Assembly: GCA_028527945.1 (NCBI GenBank)
Contig: JAQQAK010000209.1
Location: 1 to 14,110, forward strand
Source: Spirochaetaceae bacterium
Lineage (GTDB): Bacteria; Spirochaetota; Spirochaetia; UBA9216
Reading direction: 5' to 3'
DNA: 14,110 bases
The stretch's first letter is position 1. Every line of letters begins with the position of its first letter. The position numbers and the translations under genes were made by a program. Positions 7,316 through 13,092 of the stretch are shown here, piece after piece. The notes under the pieces were generated by a model, which did not search any database, was not told the DNA's origin, and worked only from the letters and a program-made list of their open reading frames with translations.

Positions 7316-7936
7316 TTAATAACCATATTCACCGTCTATAACAAAAACCTCTATTCGATTCTCGTCAAATTGTCCCTGAATTATTGTATAGTAATTACAA
7401 ATCTTGTCAGTCGACGAGCAGTTCATACATCTTCCGGTTTTTACACAAGGTGTTTTTTTATTAAGCCTTTTAGCATCAATTGGAGCAGCGATATTTTTTA
7501 TTCGCACAACTGCTTCTTCATCATTCTTTACAATTTTATTAGTACCACATACTAATAAAACCTTTTTGGGGCCATAAATAATTGGAGCGACACGACTGCC
7601 ATTTCCATCCAGATTGAAGATCTTTCCTTCAAGTGTAATAGCATTTATACCGGAGATAAAAATATCTGCTGAAAAGTTCCTTCTATATAAAAGGTTCTTT
7701 TCCTCTCTTGACTGTCCTGTTTTATATTTATCCAAGAACTCAACTTCTTTAGTTTTTAGGAGGTTATATATTCCAAGAGCCTCAAGTGTTTGAGAATCTC
7801 CAACCCCGACAATGGCTCCTGAATTAAAATGTTCACTGATGGAAGCAAGAAGCTCGTCCTGAGTTTTATAATATTTTGCGTGTATTCTGTTTCGGTGTAA
7901 TGATTTTATAAGTGTTTCTATTGTTTCAGTATTCAT
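7316..7936 (-). CDS. LUD-domain protein (LutC/YkgG-like lactate utilisation family)
   Basis: This 206-residue cytoplasmic protein consists essentially of one LUD domain, with the typical GAIVGVGDSQTLEALG and DIFISGINAITLEGKIFNLDGNGSRVA strands. Near the C-terminus four cysteines (164, 170, 173, 180; CVKTGRCMNCSSTDKICN) could bind a metal, a feature I associate with a clostridial-type subgroup. In lactate oxidation LutC acts with the Fe-S proteins LutA and LutB, but neither is encoded here, so the role is probably different and remains unknown. It starts at ATG 7936, eight bases after the DsrE stop; no ribosome binding site is visible, so translation may depend on coupling to the upstream gene. 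It forms a two-gene unit with the DsrE protein ahead of the LysR gene. Confidence 0.85.
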   Translation of the reverse strand: MNTETIETLIKSLHRNRIHAKYYKTQDELLASISEHFNSGAIVGVGDSQTLEALGIYNLLKTKEVEFLDKYKTGQSREEKNLLYRRNFSADIFISGINAITLEGKIFNLDGNGSRVAPIIYGPKKVLLVCGTNKIVKNDEEAVVRIKNIAAPIDAKRLNKKTPCVKTGRCMNCSSTDKICNYYTIIQGQFDENRIEVFVIDGEYGY

Positions 7937-7944
7937 AAATATTT

Positions 7945-8283
7945 TTATATGGTAATCAATTTCTGATTATTTTTCAAAATCCCTGTTAATGGAATGCCCC
8001 AATACTTCAACTCAATTCCCAGATTCTCAAGATCGGAACCAACACCAAGCTGATCTGCGCAGGCCTTACAGGCAGAAACTTTTACACCATCTTTAATCAT
8101 TTGAGAAAGACGTTTTTGTATATCAGCATCACTTGCTACATATTGAGCAGTAGCTCCCCATATAATGACAGTAACATCATCCCACCAGTGTTTTAGAACT
8201 GAATTATGGGCATACATACAAACCATTTTCTCTGAAGTAACAGGATTATCATTGGTCCATAAAATAAATAATTCTTCTTTCAT
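7945..8283 (-). CDS. DsrE-family protein
   Basis: This 112-residue soluble protein has the DsrE-like fold signature: an N-terminal strand (ELFILWTNDNPV), VTVIIWGATAQYV in the middle, and GVKVSACKACADQLGV, where Cys72 and Cys75 fall at the place of the reactive cysteine in sulfur-relay members. DsrE/TusD-type proteins carry persulfide sulfur or act in small redox complexes; many stand-alone members of this size have no assigned role. The start at ATG 8283 has GGAGG six bases upstream. A good promoter lies about 80-110 bases upstream, making this the first gene of a DsrE-LUD unit that may continue into LysR. Pairing with a cysteine-bearing LUD protein hints at a redox or thiol function, but that is inference. 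Confidence 0.8.
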   Translation of the reverse strand: MKEELFILWTNDNPVTSEKMVCMYAHNSVLKHWWDDVTVIIWGATAQYVASDADIQKRLSQMIKDGVKVSACKACADQLGVGSDLENLGIELKYWGIPLTGILKNNQKLITI

Positions 8284-8365
8284 TATTTACCTCCATAAAA
8301 AATATTAGAAAACTCAATAACTCAAAATTGGCGTTATAAAAAGTTCCTTATTTTCACCTTGTCTG

Positions 8366-8394
8366 ATAATATTAAAATACGTCCAAACTGCCAA
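8366..8394 (-). promoter_or_regulatory. Strong promoter for the DsrE-LUD unit
   Basis: On the minus strand TTGGCA (8394-8389) and TATTAT (8371-8366) are 17 bases apart, each matching consensus at five of six positions. The leader to ATG 8283 would be about 75 bases. Just upstream at about 8396-8414 lies a short GC-rich hairpin, AAAGG-N5-CCTTT, that could end transcription from the preceding gene, although no T-run follows it. Confidence 0.6.
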
Positions 8395-8442
8395 CCAAAG
8401 GAGAAGCCTTTAGCCCCCTAAACTCTCGATAAAAAAGTTATC

Positions 8443-8814
8443 TCAGGTTCTAAAAAGAGCGATAGCACAAAATATTACCGTACATAAGCCTGTTAAAATA
8501 TTTAAATAAATTATTATATTCGAAATTATTTTATTAAAATGTTCTTTTCTTTTTATAAAAATTTTATGAACAGCAAATGGAATTAAGCCTCCAAGACCTA
8601 TAATAATCCCAATTAGTAGCCCACTAAAACTTTCTTTTGCAATCTCTAATAATCCATACAGAATAAGCAAAATAACAGGAATATGAAGTAGTAAAAAACC
8701 TGTTATCTTTCCAGGTAAATTTAATATTTCCCATTCTTTTTCATATGCAGATTCTATTTCATGAAGCAATAATAATGTTACATTGAGAATATATAATATG
8801 GTAAGTAAACTCAT
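8443..8814 (-). CDS. Small four-helix membrane protein, unknown function
   Basis: This protein of 123 residues (from ATG 8814) has four hydrophobic segments, at about 2-18, 36-57, 64-82 and 95-120. Between the first two is a conserved-looking polar patch, HEIESAYEKEWEIL, followed by LPGKITGFLLLHIP. The HEI-x-AY-x-KEW plus LPG-x-GFLLLH pattern reminds me of a small uncharacterised membrane family (possibly DUF6713), but I cannot confirm the name. A TTG one codon earlier (8817) is also possible; AGGAG is eight bases from the ATG and five from the TTG, and I prefer the ATG. It lies downstream of a 47-residue ORF and a 32-base palindrome, with no obvious promoter of its own in between. Confidence 0.75.
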   Translation of the reverse strand: MSLLTILYILNVTLLLLHEIESAYEKEWEILNLPGKITGFLLLHIPVILLILYGLLEIAKESFSGLLIGIIIGLGGLIPFAVHKIFIKRKEHFNKIISNIIIYLNILTGLCTVIFCAIALFRT

Positions 8815-8912
8815 CAATCTATCTCCTAACTAAAAATAAACCAATGTGAATGAAGAAAATATAAAACTCTTAGATAAATTACACTTTCTTCTCGTATTAA
8901 CTTTTTATTATG

Positions 8913-8944
8913 GTCTCTCTAAAAACTGCAGTATTTAGAGAGAC
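8913..8944. repeat. 32-base near-perfect palindrome
   Basis: Arms of 11 perfectly paired bases (GTCTCTCTAAA and its complement) flank a centre ACTGCAGT, itself palindromic, with a single A-A mismatch in the full 32 bases. It lies 20 bases past the stop codon of the 47-residue ORF and about 95 bases before the next start. No T-run follows on either strand, so it is not a standard intrinsic terminator. It could protect or process the mRNA, act as a bidirectional terminator, or bind a dimeric protein. Confidence 0.7.
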
Positions 8945-8964
8945 TCTTATATTAATGTACTTCT

Positions 8965-9108
8965 CTAAAATTGAAAAATTATCTTATAACCATCTTCTTC
9001 ATTTTTCAGAATATATGAAGCTACAATATTATCATATACCTGTTCAGATTTTGCCTTCTCACAAACTTCTTCAGATAGACCTAATTCTCCAATTGTTTTG
9101 AAACTCAT
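8965..9108 (-). CDS. Small 47-residue acidic protein, unknown function
   Basis: The ORF starts at ATG 9108 with AGGAG six bases upstream and ends at TAG 8965. The predicted protein starts MSFKTIGELGLSEEVCEKAK and ends NEEDGYKIIFQF; it is soluble, rich in Glu/Lys, and has one cysteine. The amphipathic N-terminal half (IGELGLSEEVCEKAK) looks like helix-turn-helix-like packing, but I recognise no family. The good ribosome binding site, a candidate promoter 80-105 bases upstream and a palindrome right after the stop make a complete small transcription unit. An overlapping plus-strand ORF at 8910-9101 has no ribosome binding site and looks like its antisense shadow. Confidence 0.65.
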   Translation of the reverse strand: MSFKTIGELGLSEEVCEKAKSEQVYDNIVASYILKNEEDGYKIIFQF

Positions 9109-9186
9109 ATGATTCTCCTACTTTAGAATTAGCCTGCCAAAAAGACAAACTTATAATTAATAACATAATTCTGAGGCTCTTTATTG

Positions 9187-9214
9187 ATATTAGTTCAAAG
9201 AGTTAATCTCACAA
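9187..9214 (-). promoter_or_regulatory. Candidate promoter for the 47-residue ORF, flanked by an inverted repeat
   Basis: On the minus strand TTGTGA (9214-9209) and TAATAT (9192-9187) are separated by 16 bases. The arms CTCTTT/AAAGAG (9177-9182 and 9197-9202) bracket the -10 region, as an operator might. The leader to ATG 9108 would be about 70 bases. Confidence 0.4.
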
Positions 9215-9242
9215 TCTAATCACTCAAAAGCCTAAAGCAGTG

Positions 9243-9704
9243 TTAAAAACCGGAAATTTTTCCAGTAATTGTTTCAATATCAAGCTTTAGAACAACAACA
9301 CTTTTAACAGCCGCTTCAGGTATATTCCAGTCAGATTTCCCGGTATGTTGTTTTAAAATAACCTTCAGGCCCTCAACTTTTTGAACAAAATCAAGTACAG
9401 GCTGAACTTTTCCAGAACAAATTACTGAACGATATTTAGTACTAAAATCGCATCCTTTATCAGAGGTCAAAAGCTCTATAGAATCAGTTACTTCAATGCA
9501 TGCATTATTATTCTTGTTGATCAATTCAAGTTTTGTACCTTCCGTGGCTGTATGTAAGTAAAATGTCTGATTATTATAACCATAGTCCATAGGAATTACA
9601 TACGGCCGCTCTCCATCTAAAAGTGCCAATCTGCAAATAGTATTATTTAAAAGTATTTCATCTATCAACTTCTGATCTGTAATTTGTTTATCGCTTCTTC
9701 TCAT
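9243..9704 (-). CDS. NimA-like pyridoxamine 5'-phosphate oxidase-family flavoprotein
   Basis: This 153-residue protein has the split-barrel FMN-binding fold of the pyridoxamine 5'-phosphate oxidase-like superfamily and closely follows the nitroimidazole-resistance (NimA-type) group: MRRSDKQITDQKLIDEILLN at the N-terminus, then CRLALLDGERPYVIPMDYGY, YLHTATEGTKLELINKN, and SVICSGKVQPV in the second half. It probably binds FMN or F420-like flavin cofactors as a dimer and acts as a small reductase, although many members have no known substrate. It starts at ATG 9704 with a GAGGG-type binding site six bases upstream. A nine-base-arm dyad lies about 42-64 bases before the start, overlapping a weak promoter. 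It follows two GNAT genes in the same direction and could be co-transcribed with them. Confidence 0.85.
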   Translation of the reverse strand: MRRSDKQITDQKLIDEILLNNTICRLALLDGERPYVIPMDYGYNNQTFYLHTATEGTKLELINKNNNACIEVTDSIELLTSDKGCDFSTKYRSVICSGKVQPVLDFVQKVEGLKVILKQHTGKSDWNIPEAAVKSVVVLKLDIETITGKISGF

Positions 9705-9724
9705 GTTTTTGCCCTCTCCCCAAA

Positions 9725-9768
9725 AATATAGTTTTAACAGCTAATTTCAAAACTCGATCAGTTTTGAA
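9725..9768 (-). promoter_or_regulatory. Operator-like dyad overlapping a weak promoter of the NimA-like gene
   Basis: TTCAAAACT and AGTTTTGAA are perfect nine-base arms around a five-base loop (9746-9768). On the minus strand a TATATT (9730-9725) follows, with a poor -35 (TTTTGA, 9752-9747) inside the dyad at 16-base spacing. The dyad could be a repressor site, or a hairpin at the end of the GNAT gene that stops at 9790. No T-run follows it directly. Confidence 0.4.
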
Positions 9769-9789
9769 CATCCCTCTCTATTTTACTTT

Positions 9790-10230
9790 TTATTTTTCGC
9801 TTGGAACATTAGCATTAATCTGTTTTCCCATACTGATACGCTCTTCAACTTCATAACCATTCTTTTTATAAAAAGCTTTGACAGCTGCATTTTCATTCAT
9901 AATCTGAAGATTGATCTTCATACAGCCCATCTCTGTTAAGCTTTCTTCAGCGTGTTTAAGCAGTTGAGAGCCAATACCAATTTTTCTATATTCTGGCAAA
10001 ACTGCTAAAGAGTAAATCCATCCCCTATGTCCATCATAGCCAGTCATTATTGTACCAATTACCTGTTCTGCAACTACCGCGACATACAGCTGGTCATCAA
10101 TCTCAATTTTTTTAGAAATGACTAAATCAGGCTCATTTCTCCTATCAGGATATCCAAAAACAGACTTCCAAAGTGTAATAACATGATTACGATGTTTTGC
10201 ATCATCAAACCTTTCAATTTTCACAAGCAA
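9790..10230 (-). CDS. GNAT acetyltransferase, YpeA-like
   Basis: This 146-residue GCN5-related N-acetyltransferase has the core VIGTIMTGYDGHRGWIYSLAVLPEYRKIGIG. The R-K-I-G-I-G segment is the acetyl-CoA pyrophosphate-binding loop (motif A), and motif B reads NAAVKAFYKKNGYEV. The GYDGHRGWIY-LAV pattern is close to E. coli YpeA, whose substrate is unknown. The frame is open to a TTG at 10272, but AAGGAAGG lies just before TTG 10230 (AAGGA seven bases upstream), so I start there; this gives the length of YpeA-type proteins. GTG 10224 is an alternative. It lies about 80 bases after another GNAT gene and 85 bases before the NimA-like gene. Confidence 0.85.
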   Translation of the reverse strand: MLVKIERFDDAKHRNHVITLWKSVFGYPDRRNEPDLVISKKIEIDDQLYVAVVAEQVIGTIMTGYDGHRGWIYSLAVLPEYRKIGIGSQLLKHAEESLTEMGCMKINLQIMNENAAVKAFYKKNGYEVEERISMGKQINANVPSEK

Positions 10231-10309
10231 AATACCTTCCTTAAAAAAACTAACATGATGTTTTAGCAGCAAACATAAACTATTTTATGAAGAAAAAGAA
10301 CTGAGAGAA

Positions 10310-10741
10310 CTACACTTGCTCCCAGTGATATAAATTATCAAAATCTGACTCTCCAATTTTTTTAAAACCATTTTTGCAATAAAAATCATTGGCAAGACTC
10401 TGCTTCAAAGCTTCAAGCTCTATAGATTTATTATGTTCTATGGCTATTTCTTTTATTTGCTCGAGAAGCATCTTTCCTATTCCATTATTCTGAAATTTGG
10501 GTTCAACATATAGGTGATTTAGAAAAATATGTTCTTCACACATTGTTATCATATAAAAACCAAGAATTTCATCTTTTTTTGTTGCAATAATTGTCTTCTC
10601 AGGAATAAAGCTATTCCTAAAACGTTCAGTGGCCCTATTTTTATCAAAACGACCAACCTTTTCAAGACTAGGTTTCATAGCTCGTATTCGAATATCAATT
10701 AATTTATCAAAATCTTCAGTTTTAGCTTTTCTATTCTTCAT
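10310..10741 (-). CDS. GNAT acetyltransferase
   Basis: This 143-residue GCN5-related N-acetyltransferase has EILGFYMITMCEEHIFLNHLYVEPKFQNNGIGKMLL, where Q-N-N-G-I-G is the acetyl-CoA-binding loop, and a C-terminal motif NDFYCKNGFKKIGESD. The length is normal for a single-domain member. Its substrate cannot be read from sequence; it is not a close duplicate of the neighbouring GNAT at 9790-10230. It starts at ATG 10741 with AGG-rich sequence (AAGGTG) four bases upstream, 55 bases after the ATPase stop. An 11-codon frame ends one base before this start but has no ribosome binding site. Confidence 0.85.
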   Translation of the reverse strand: MKNRKAKTEDFDKLIDIRIRAMKPSLEKVGRFDKNRATERFRNSFIPEKTIIATKKDEILGFYMITMCEEHIFLNHLYVEPKFQNNGIGKMLLEQIKEIAIEHNKSIELEALKQSLANDFYCKNGFKKIGESDFDNLYHWEQV

Positions 10742-10796
10742 CTTACACCTTTTGGGTTATGAAATCTTTTCTGTCCATAAATATGAATAATCAACC

Positions 10797-11540
10797 TCAA
10801 AACAACTCTTTCAACATTATTTCACGATTATTTAAAAATGATTTTGTAATCTGATAATGATCTGTTTCTTCATATTCGATCTCTTTTATTCCTTCCCGTG
10901 AAAACTCATAAATTAAAGCTCCGGGATATGCCATCAATATTGGAGAATGTGTTGCTATTATAAATTGCGATGAGTTTTCTGCCAACTGATGTATTCTGCT
11001 TAATGCACTCAATTGCCTTGCAGGGGAAAGAGCAGCTTCAGGTTCATCAAGAAGATAAAGACCTTTCCCGAAAAAGCGATTCATAAGTAATGACCAAAAT
11101 GATTCTCCATGAGATTGAGCGTGAAGAGATATATTCCCAAATGCCCCGATTATTGATGGGGCATTCATAGAAACACTATCCATCTCTTCAATATTTGTGG
11201 CAACATTAAAAAAGCTTTCAGCTCGAAGAAAAAATCCATCTTTCGGTCTGAGATATGAACGAACAATTGAGAGATATTCATAAAGATTTGAATGAGAATC
11301 TCTGGTACTGAATTGATAATTTACCGATCCGCCTTCAGCGTTAAACCCGAGGGCTATCGCAAGTGCCTCCAAAAGTGTCGATTTTCCACTTCCATTCTCA
11401 CCGATAAAAAATGTAACATTTTTTCCTAATTTAAGATTTGTCAAAGAATTAATAGCAGGAATACTAAAAGGATATTTTGAATTTAAATCATCTGGATGAT
11501 TTTTTACTGAGACTTCTCTTAAATACGGTAATGCTTCCAT
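10797..11540 (-). CDS. ABC-type AAA ATPase, stand-alone predicted ATPase
   Basis: This 247-residue cytoplasmic ATPase has Walker A GENGSGKST (47-55), an ABC-signature-like SHGES (143-147), Walker B with catalytic glutamate LLDEPEAALS (163-172), and an H-loop histidine in IIATHSP (His199). The compact form without a long coiled coil or transmembrane partner matches the predicted-ATPase group typified by COG3910, related to ABC/RecF-type ATPases; its cellular role is generally unknown. A toxin-antitoxin or phage-defence role is seen for some relatives but needs a partner, and no clear nuclease gene is adjacent. It starts at ATG 11540, one base after the stop of a 17-codon ORF that has a much better ribosome binding site, so translation may be coupled to that ORF. 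Confidence 0.88.
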   Translation of the reverse strand: MEALPYLREVSVKNHPDDLNSKYPFSIPAINSLTNLKLGKNVTFFIGENGSGKSTLLEALAIALGFNAEGGSVNYQFSTRDSHSNLYEYLSIVRSYLRPKDGFFLRAESFFNVATNIEEMDSVSMNAPSIIGAFGNISLHAQSHGESFWSLLMNRFFGKGLYLLDEPEAALSPARQLSALSRIHQLAENSSQFIIATHSPILMAYPGALIYEFSREGIKEIEYEETDHYQITKSFLNNREIMLKELF

Positions 11541-11541
11541 G

Positions 11542-11595
11542 CTACAAATATTCCTTTATAACACCTTCAACTATTAAAAGACACATATATTTCAT
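11542..11595 (-). CDS. 17-residue leader ORF coupled to the ATPase gene
   Basis: AGGAG six bases before ATG 11595 opens an ORF of 17 codons (MKYMCLLIVEGVIKEYL) that stops at TAG 11542. The ATPase ATG comes one base later (TAG-C-ATG). The ATPase itself has only AAGGA at a long 11-base spacing, so ribosomes ending on the leader could reinitiate there. It may be only a translational coupler rather than a functional peptide. Confidence 0.5.
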   Translation of the reverse strand: MKYMCLLIVEGVIKEYL

Positions 11596-11620
11596 AAATA
11601 TCTCCTGTTAAAATTATTAC

Positions 11621-12139
11621 CTATAATGCCTCAGTATTATTTGAAGAATTAGCTTCGGAGTCTAATATTTCTGGGATTATTTGATTTAGACTTGTAGGAA
11701 CTAATGCCAATACAGAAATAAAATCCATTGCTTTTACTTTAATTTCCGGATTTATATTTTCAATAAGATTTAAAATATAATCTTCAACAATTGGTTTTGC
11801 TCTTTTCTTATCTTCTTTAAAAATATAAATTATCATATCCGTATAGCCCTGAATCATTCGTCCTGGAAAAAGACTATTGGTGTTTTCACTAGTCATATAT
11901 GTATAAATATTTTCTGATGACAGTAAGGATCTAAGAAGAAGTTTGTCAGACTGTGCAAAAATACGAACAAAAGGGATTACTTCTTTACCATCAGAATTTT
12001 TAATGAATTCTTGATTGTAATCTTCTTTTTCTTCATCATTATCAACTTCAATAATATTTATATTTGATTTTTTTCTTTCATAAAACCCAACTGACATTAT
12101 TACTGCTGTCGCTATTATGATTATAATTAACGTATCCAT
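11621..12139 (-). CDS. Membrane-anchored protein with possible DUF2007-like domain
   Basis: This 172-residue protein has one N-terminal membrane helix (about 3-20, DTLIIIIIATAVIMSVGFYE), followed directly by positive residues (RKK) and an acidic linker, so the rest should be cytoplasmic. Residues about 54-125 (IPFVRIFAQSDKLLLRSLLS, then MIIYIFKEDKKRAKPIVEDYI) have the alternating pattern of the DUF2007 putative signal-transducing domain (strand, helix containing LLLRSLLSSENI, strand, helix), though this is a weak match by eye. A C-terminal helical tail follows. The start at ATG 12139 has GAGG four to five bases upstream, and TATAAT lies at 12186-12181 without a good -35. It precedes the 17-codon ORF and ATPase by 25 bases, so the three may be one operon. 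Function unknown. Confidence 0.7.
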   Translation of the reverse strand: MDTLIIIIIATAVIMSVGFYERKKSNINIIEVDNDEEKEDYNQEFIKNSDGKEVIPFVRIFAQSDKLLLRSLLSSENIYTYMTSENTNSLFPGRMIQGYTDMIIYIFKEDKKRAKPIVEDYILNLIENINPEIKVKAMDFISVLALVPTSLNQIIPEILDSEANSSNNTEAL

Positions 12140-12288
12140 ACAACCTCACTTAAAAACTCTTAATAATCAAACTTTATTCAATTATAATACTATATTAACT
12201 CTTCAAGCGTTGGATAGAAGACAAGATTGCAGCATGGCTGATATAGGCTAGAGAGCTTTATTATAAAATTTCAGTATGGATCTTTCAA

Positions 12289-12912
12289 TCACAATTTCAA
12301 TTCAAAAACAAAACTGTCTCCAGAAGAACCAGAATATTCTTTTTGTAGTGGAGAAAAAAATTCACCTTTCATTTTAAATCCGATATGATTGTAAAATTTG
12401 TAATTACATTCTTTATCGGTTTCAAGTGTAACACGTGTAGCATTTTGACTTTGGCAATGATTAATGAAATTCCAGATCAATTCCTTTCCAAATCCTTTAC
12501 CTTGTACATCAGGATGAACAGCGAATAAGTTTATTTCGTTTTCATGACTTGGCTCAATTTTATTTCTGTTCTTCTCATGTATCTGTGAGATTTTCATATA
12601 ATTCATCTTTTTCTTAAGAGAAACATCCTTGACAGAGAGGAGTTCCATAATCAGTTTAATCTTACCTGCAAAACCACTATAATTATTTTTAATCAGATTT
12701 TTATAGCCACAATTGCCAAACAAAAATCCCTGAACCTTATTATCTTCTTCAATAACAATGGCAAAATTACTTAAAGACAGACTGTCTAACACATATATTT
12801 TTTTAAATAATTCTGAAAGTTCTTTAGGTTTAAATATAACATCAAACCTCCAAACCTCATTTATAATGGTTACACAATTTGAATAATCTTTATCACTATA
12901 CTTTCTTATCAT
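12289..12912 (-). CDS. GNAT acetyltransferase
   Basis: This 207-residue GCN5-related N-acetyltransferase is larger than the other two in the window because of an inserted helical stretch at about 75-120 (GKIKLIMELLSVKDVSLKKK). The acetyl-CoA-binding loop is in INLFAVHPDVQGKGFGKELI, and the last motif is NYKFYNHIGFKMKGEFF. The substrate is not predictable. It starts at ATG 12912 with AAGGGA six bases upstream. A gap with three nested inverted repeats (12945-13079) lies between the start and the ZIP transporter gene upstream, and about 150 bases separate its stop from the next gene, so it may be a monocistronic unit. Confidence 0.85.
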   Translation of the reverse strand: MIRKYSDKDYSNCVTIINEVWRFDVIFKPKELSELFKKIYVLDSLSLSNFAIVIEEDNKVQGFLFGNCGYKNLIKNNYSGFAGKIKLIMELLSVKDVSLKKKMNYMKISQIHEKNRNKIEPSHENEINLFAVHPDVQGKGFGKELIWNFINHCQSQNATRVTLETDKECNYKFYNHIGFKMKGEFFSPLQKEYSGSSGDSFVFELKL

Positions 12913-12944
12913 AAAGATTCCCTTGCCTGGCTTATATCAGAGAT

Positions 12945-13079
12945 TTAACAAAACCAGATGATTATTACACTTAGATGAATACCCGGTAAAGCAATACAAA
13001 AAGACCTACAATTATTGCTTCATTTCACATCTCTATAGTCTTTTACGACAGCCTCATTATGTGAAGTAGATTTTGTTAA
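12945..13079 (-). ncRNA. Candidate three-way-junction structured element upstream of a GNAT gene
   Basis: Three perfect inverted repeats are arranged without crossing: an outer nine-base pair TTAACAAAA (12945-12953) with TTTTGTTAA (13071-13079), and inside it AAGCAATA/TATTGCTT (12989-12996 and 13013-13020) and TTCACAT/ATGTGAA (13024-13030 and 13059-13065). The RNA or single-stranded DNA could fold as a closing stem with two hairpins. It occupies most of the 180-base gap and ends 32 bases before the GNAT start, so it could be a leader regulatory RNA or a folded recombination site. Arm lengths are modest in AT-rich DNA, so chance is possible. Confidence 0.35.
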
Positions 13080-13092
13080 GGTAATATTCGTA

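Noticed and set aside
8910..9101. 63-codon plus-strand open frame
   Set aside because: No ribosome binding site, it starts inside the 32-base palindrome and is antisense to the better supported 47-residue ORF.
10742..10790. 11-codon ORF ending one base before the GNAT start at 10741
   Set aside because: It resembles the leader ahead of the ATPase but has no ribosome binding site, and its last codons overlap the binding site of the GNAT gene, so chance explains it.
8284..13092. Integron cassette array
   Set aside because: Small same-strand genes with repeat-rich gaps suggested it, but the gaps share no common repeat, only one gap has an attC-like core, and no integrase is visible in the window.
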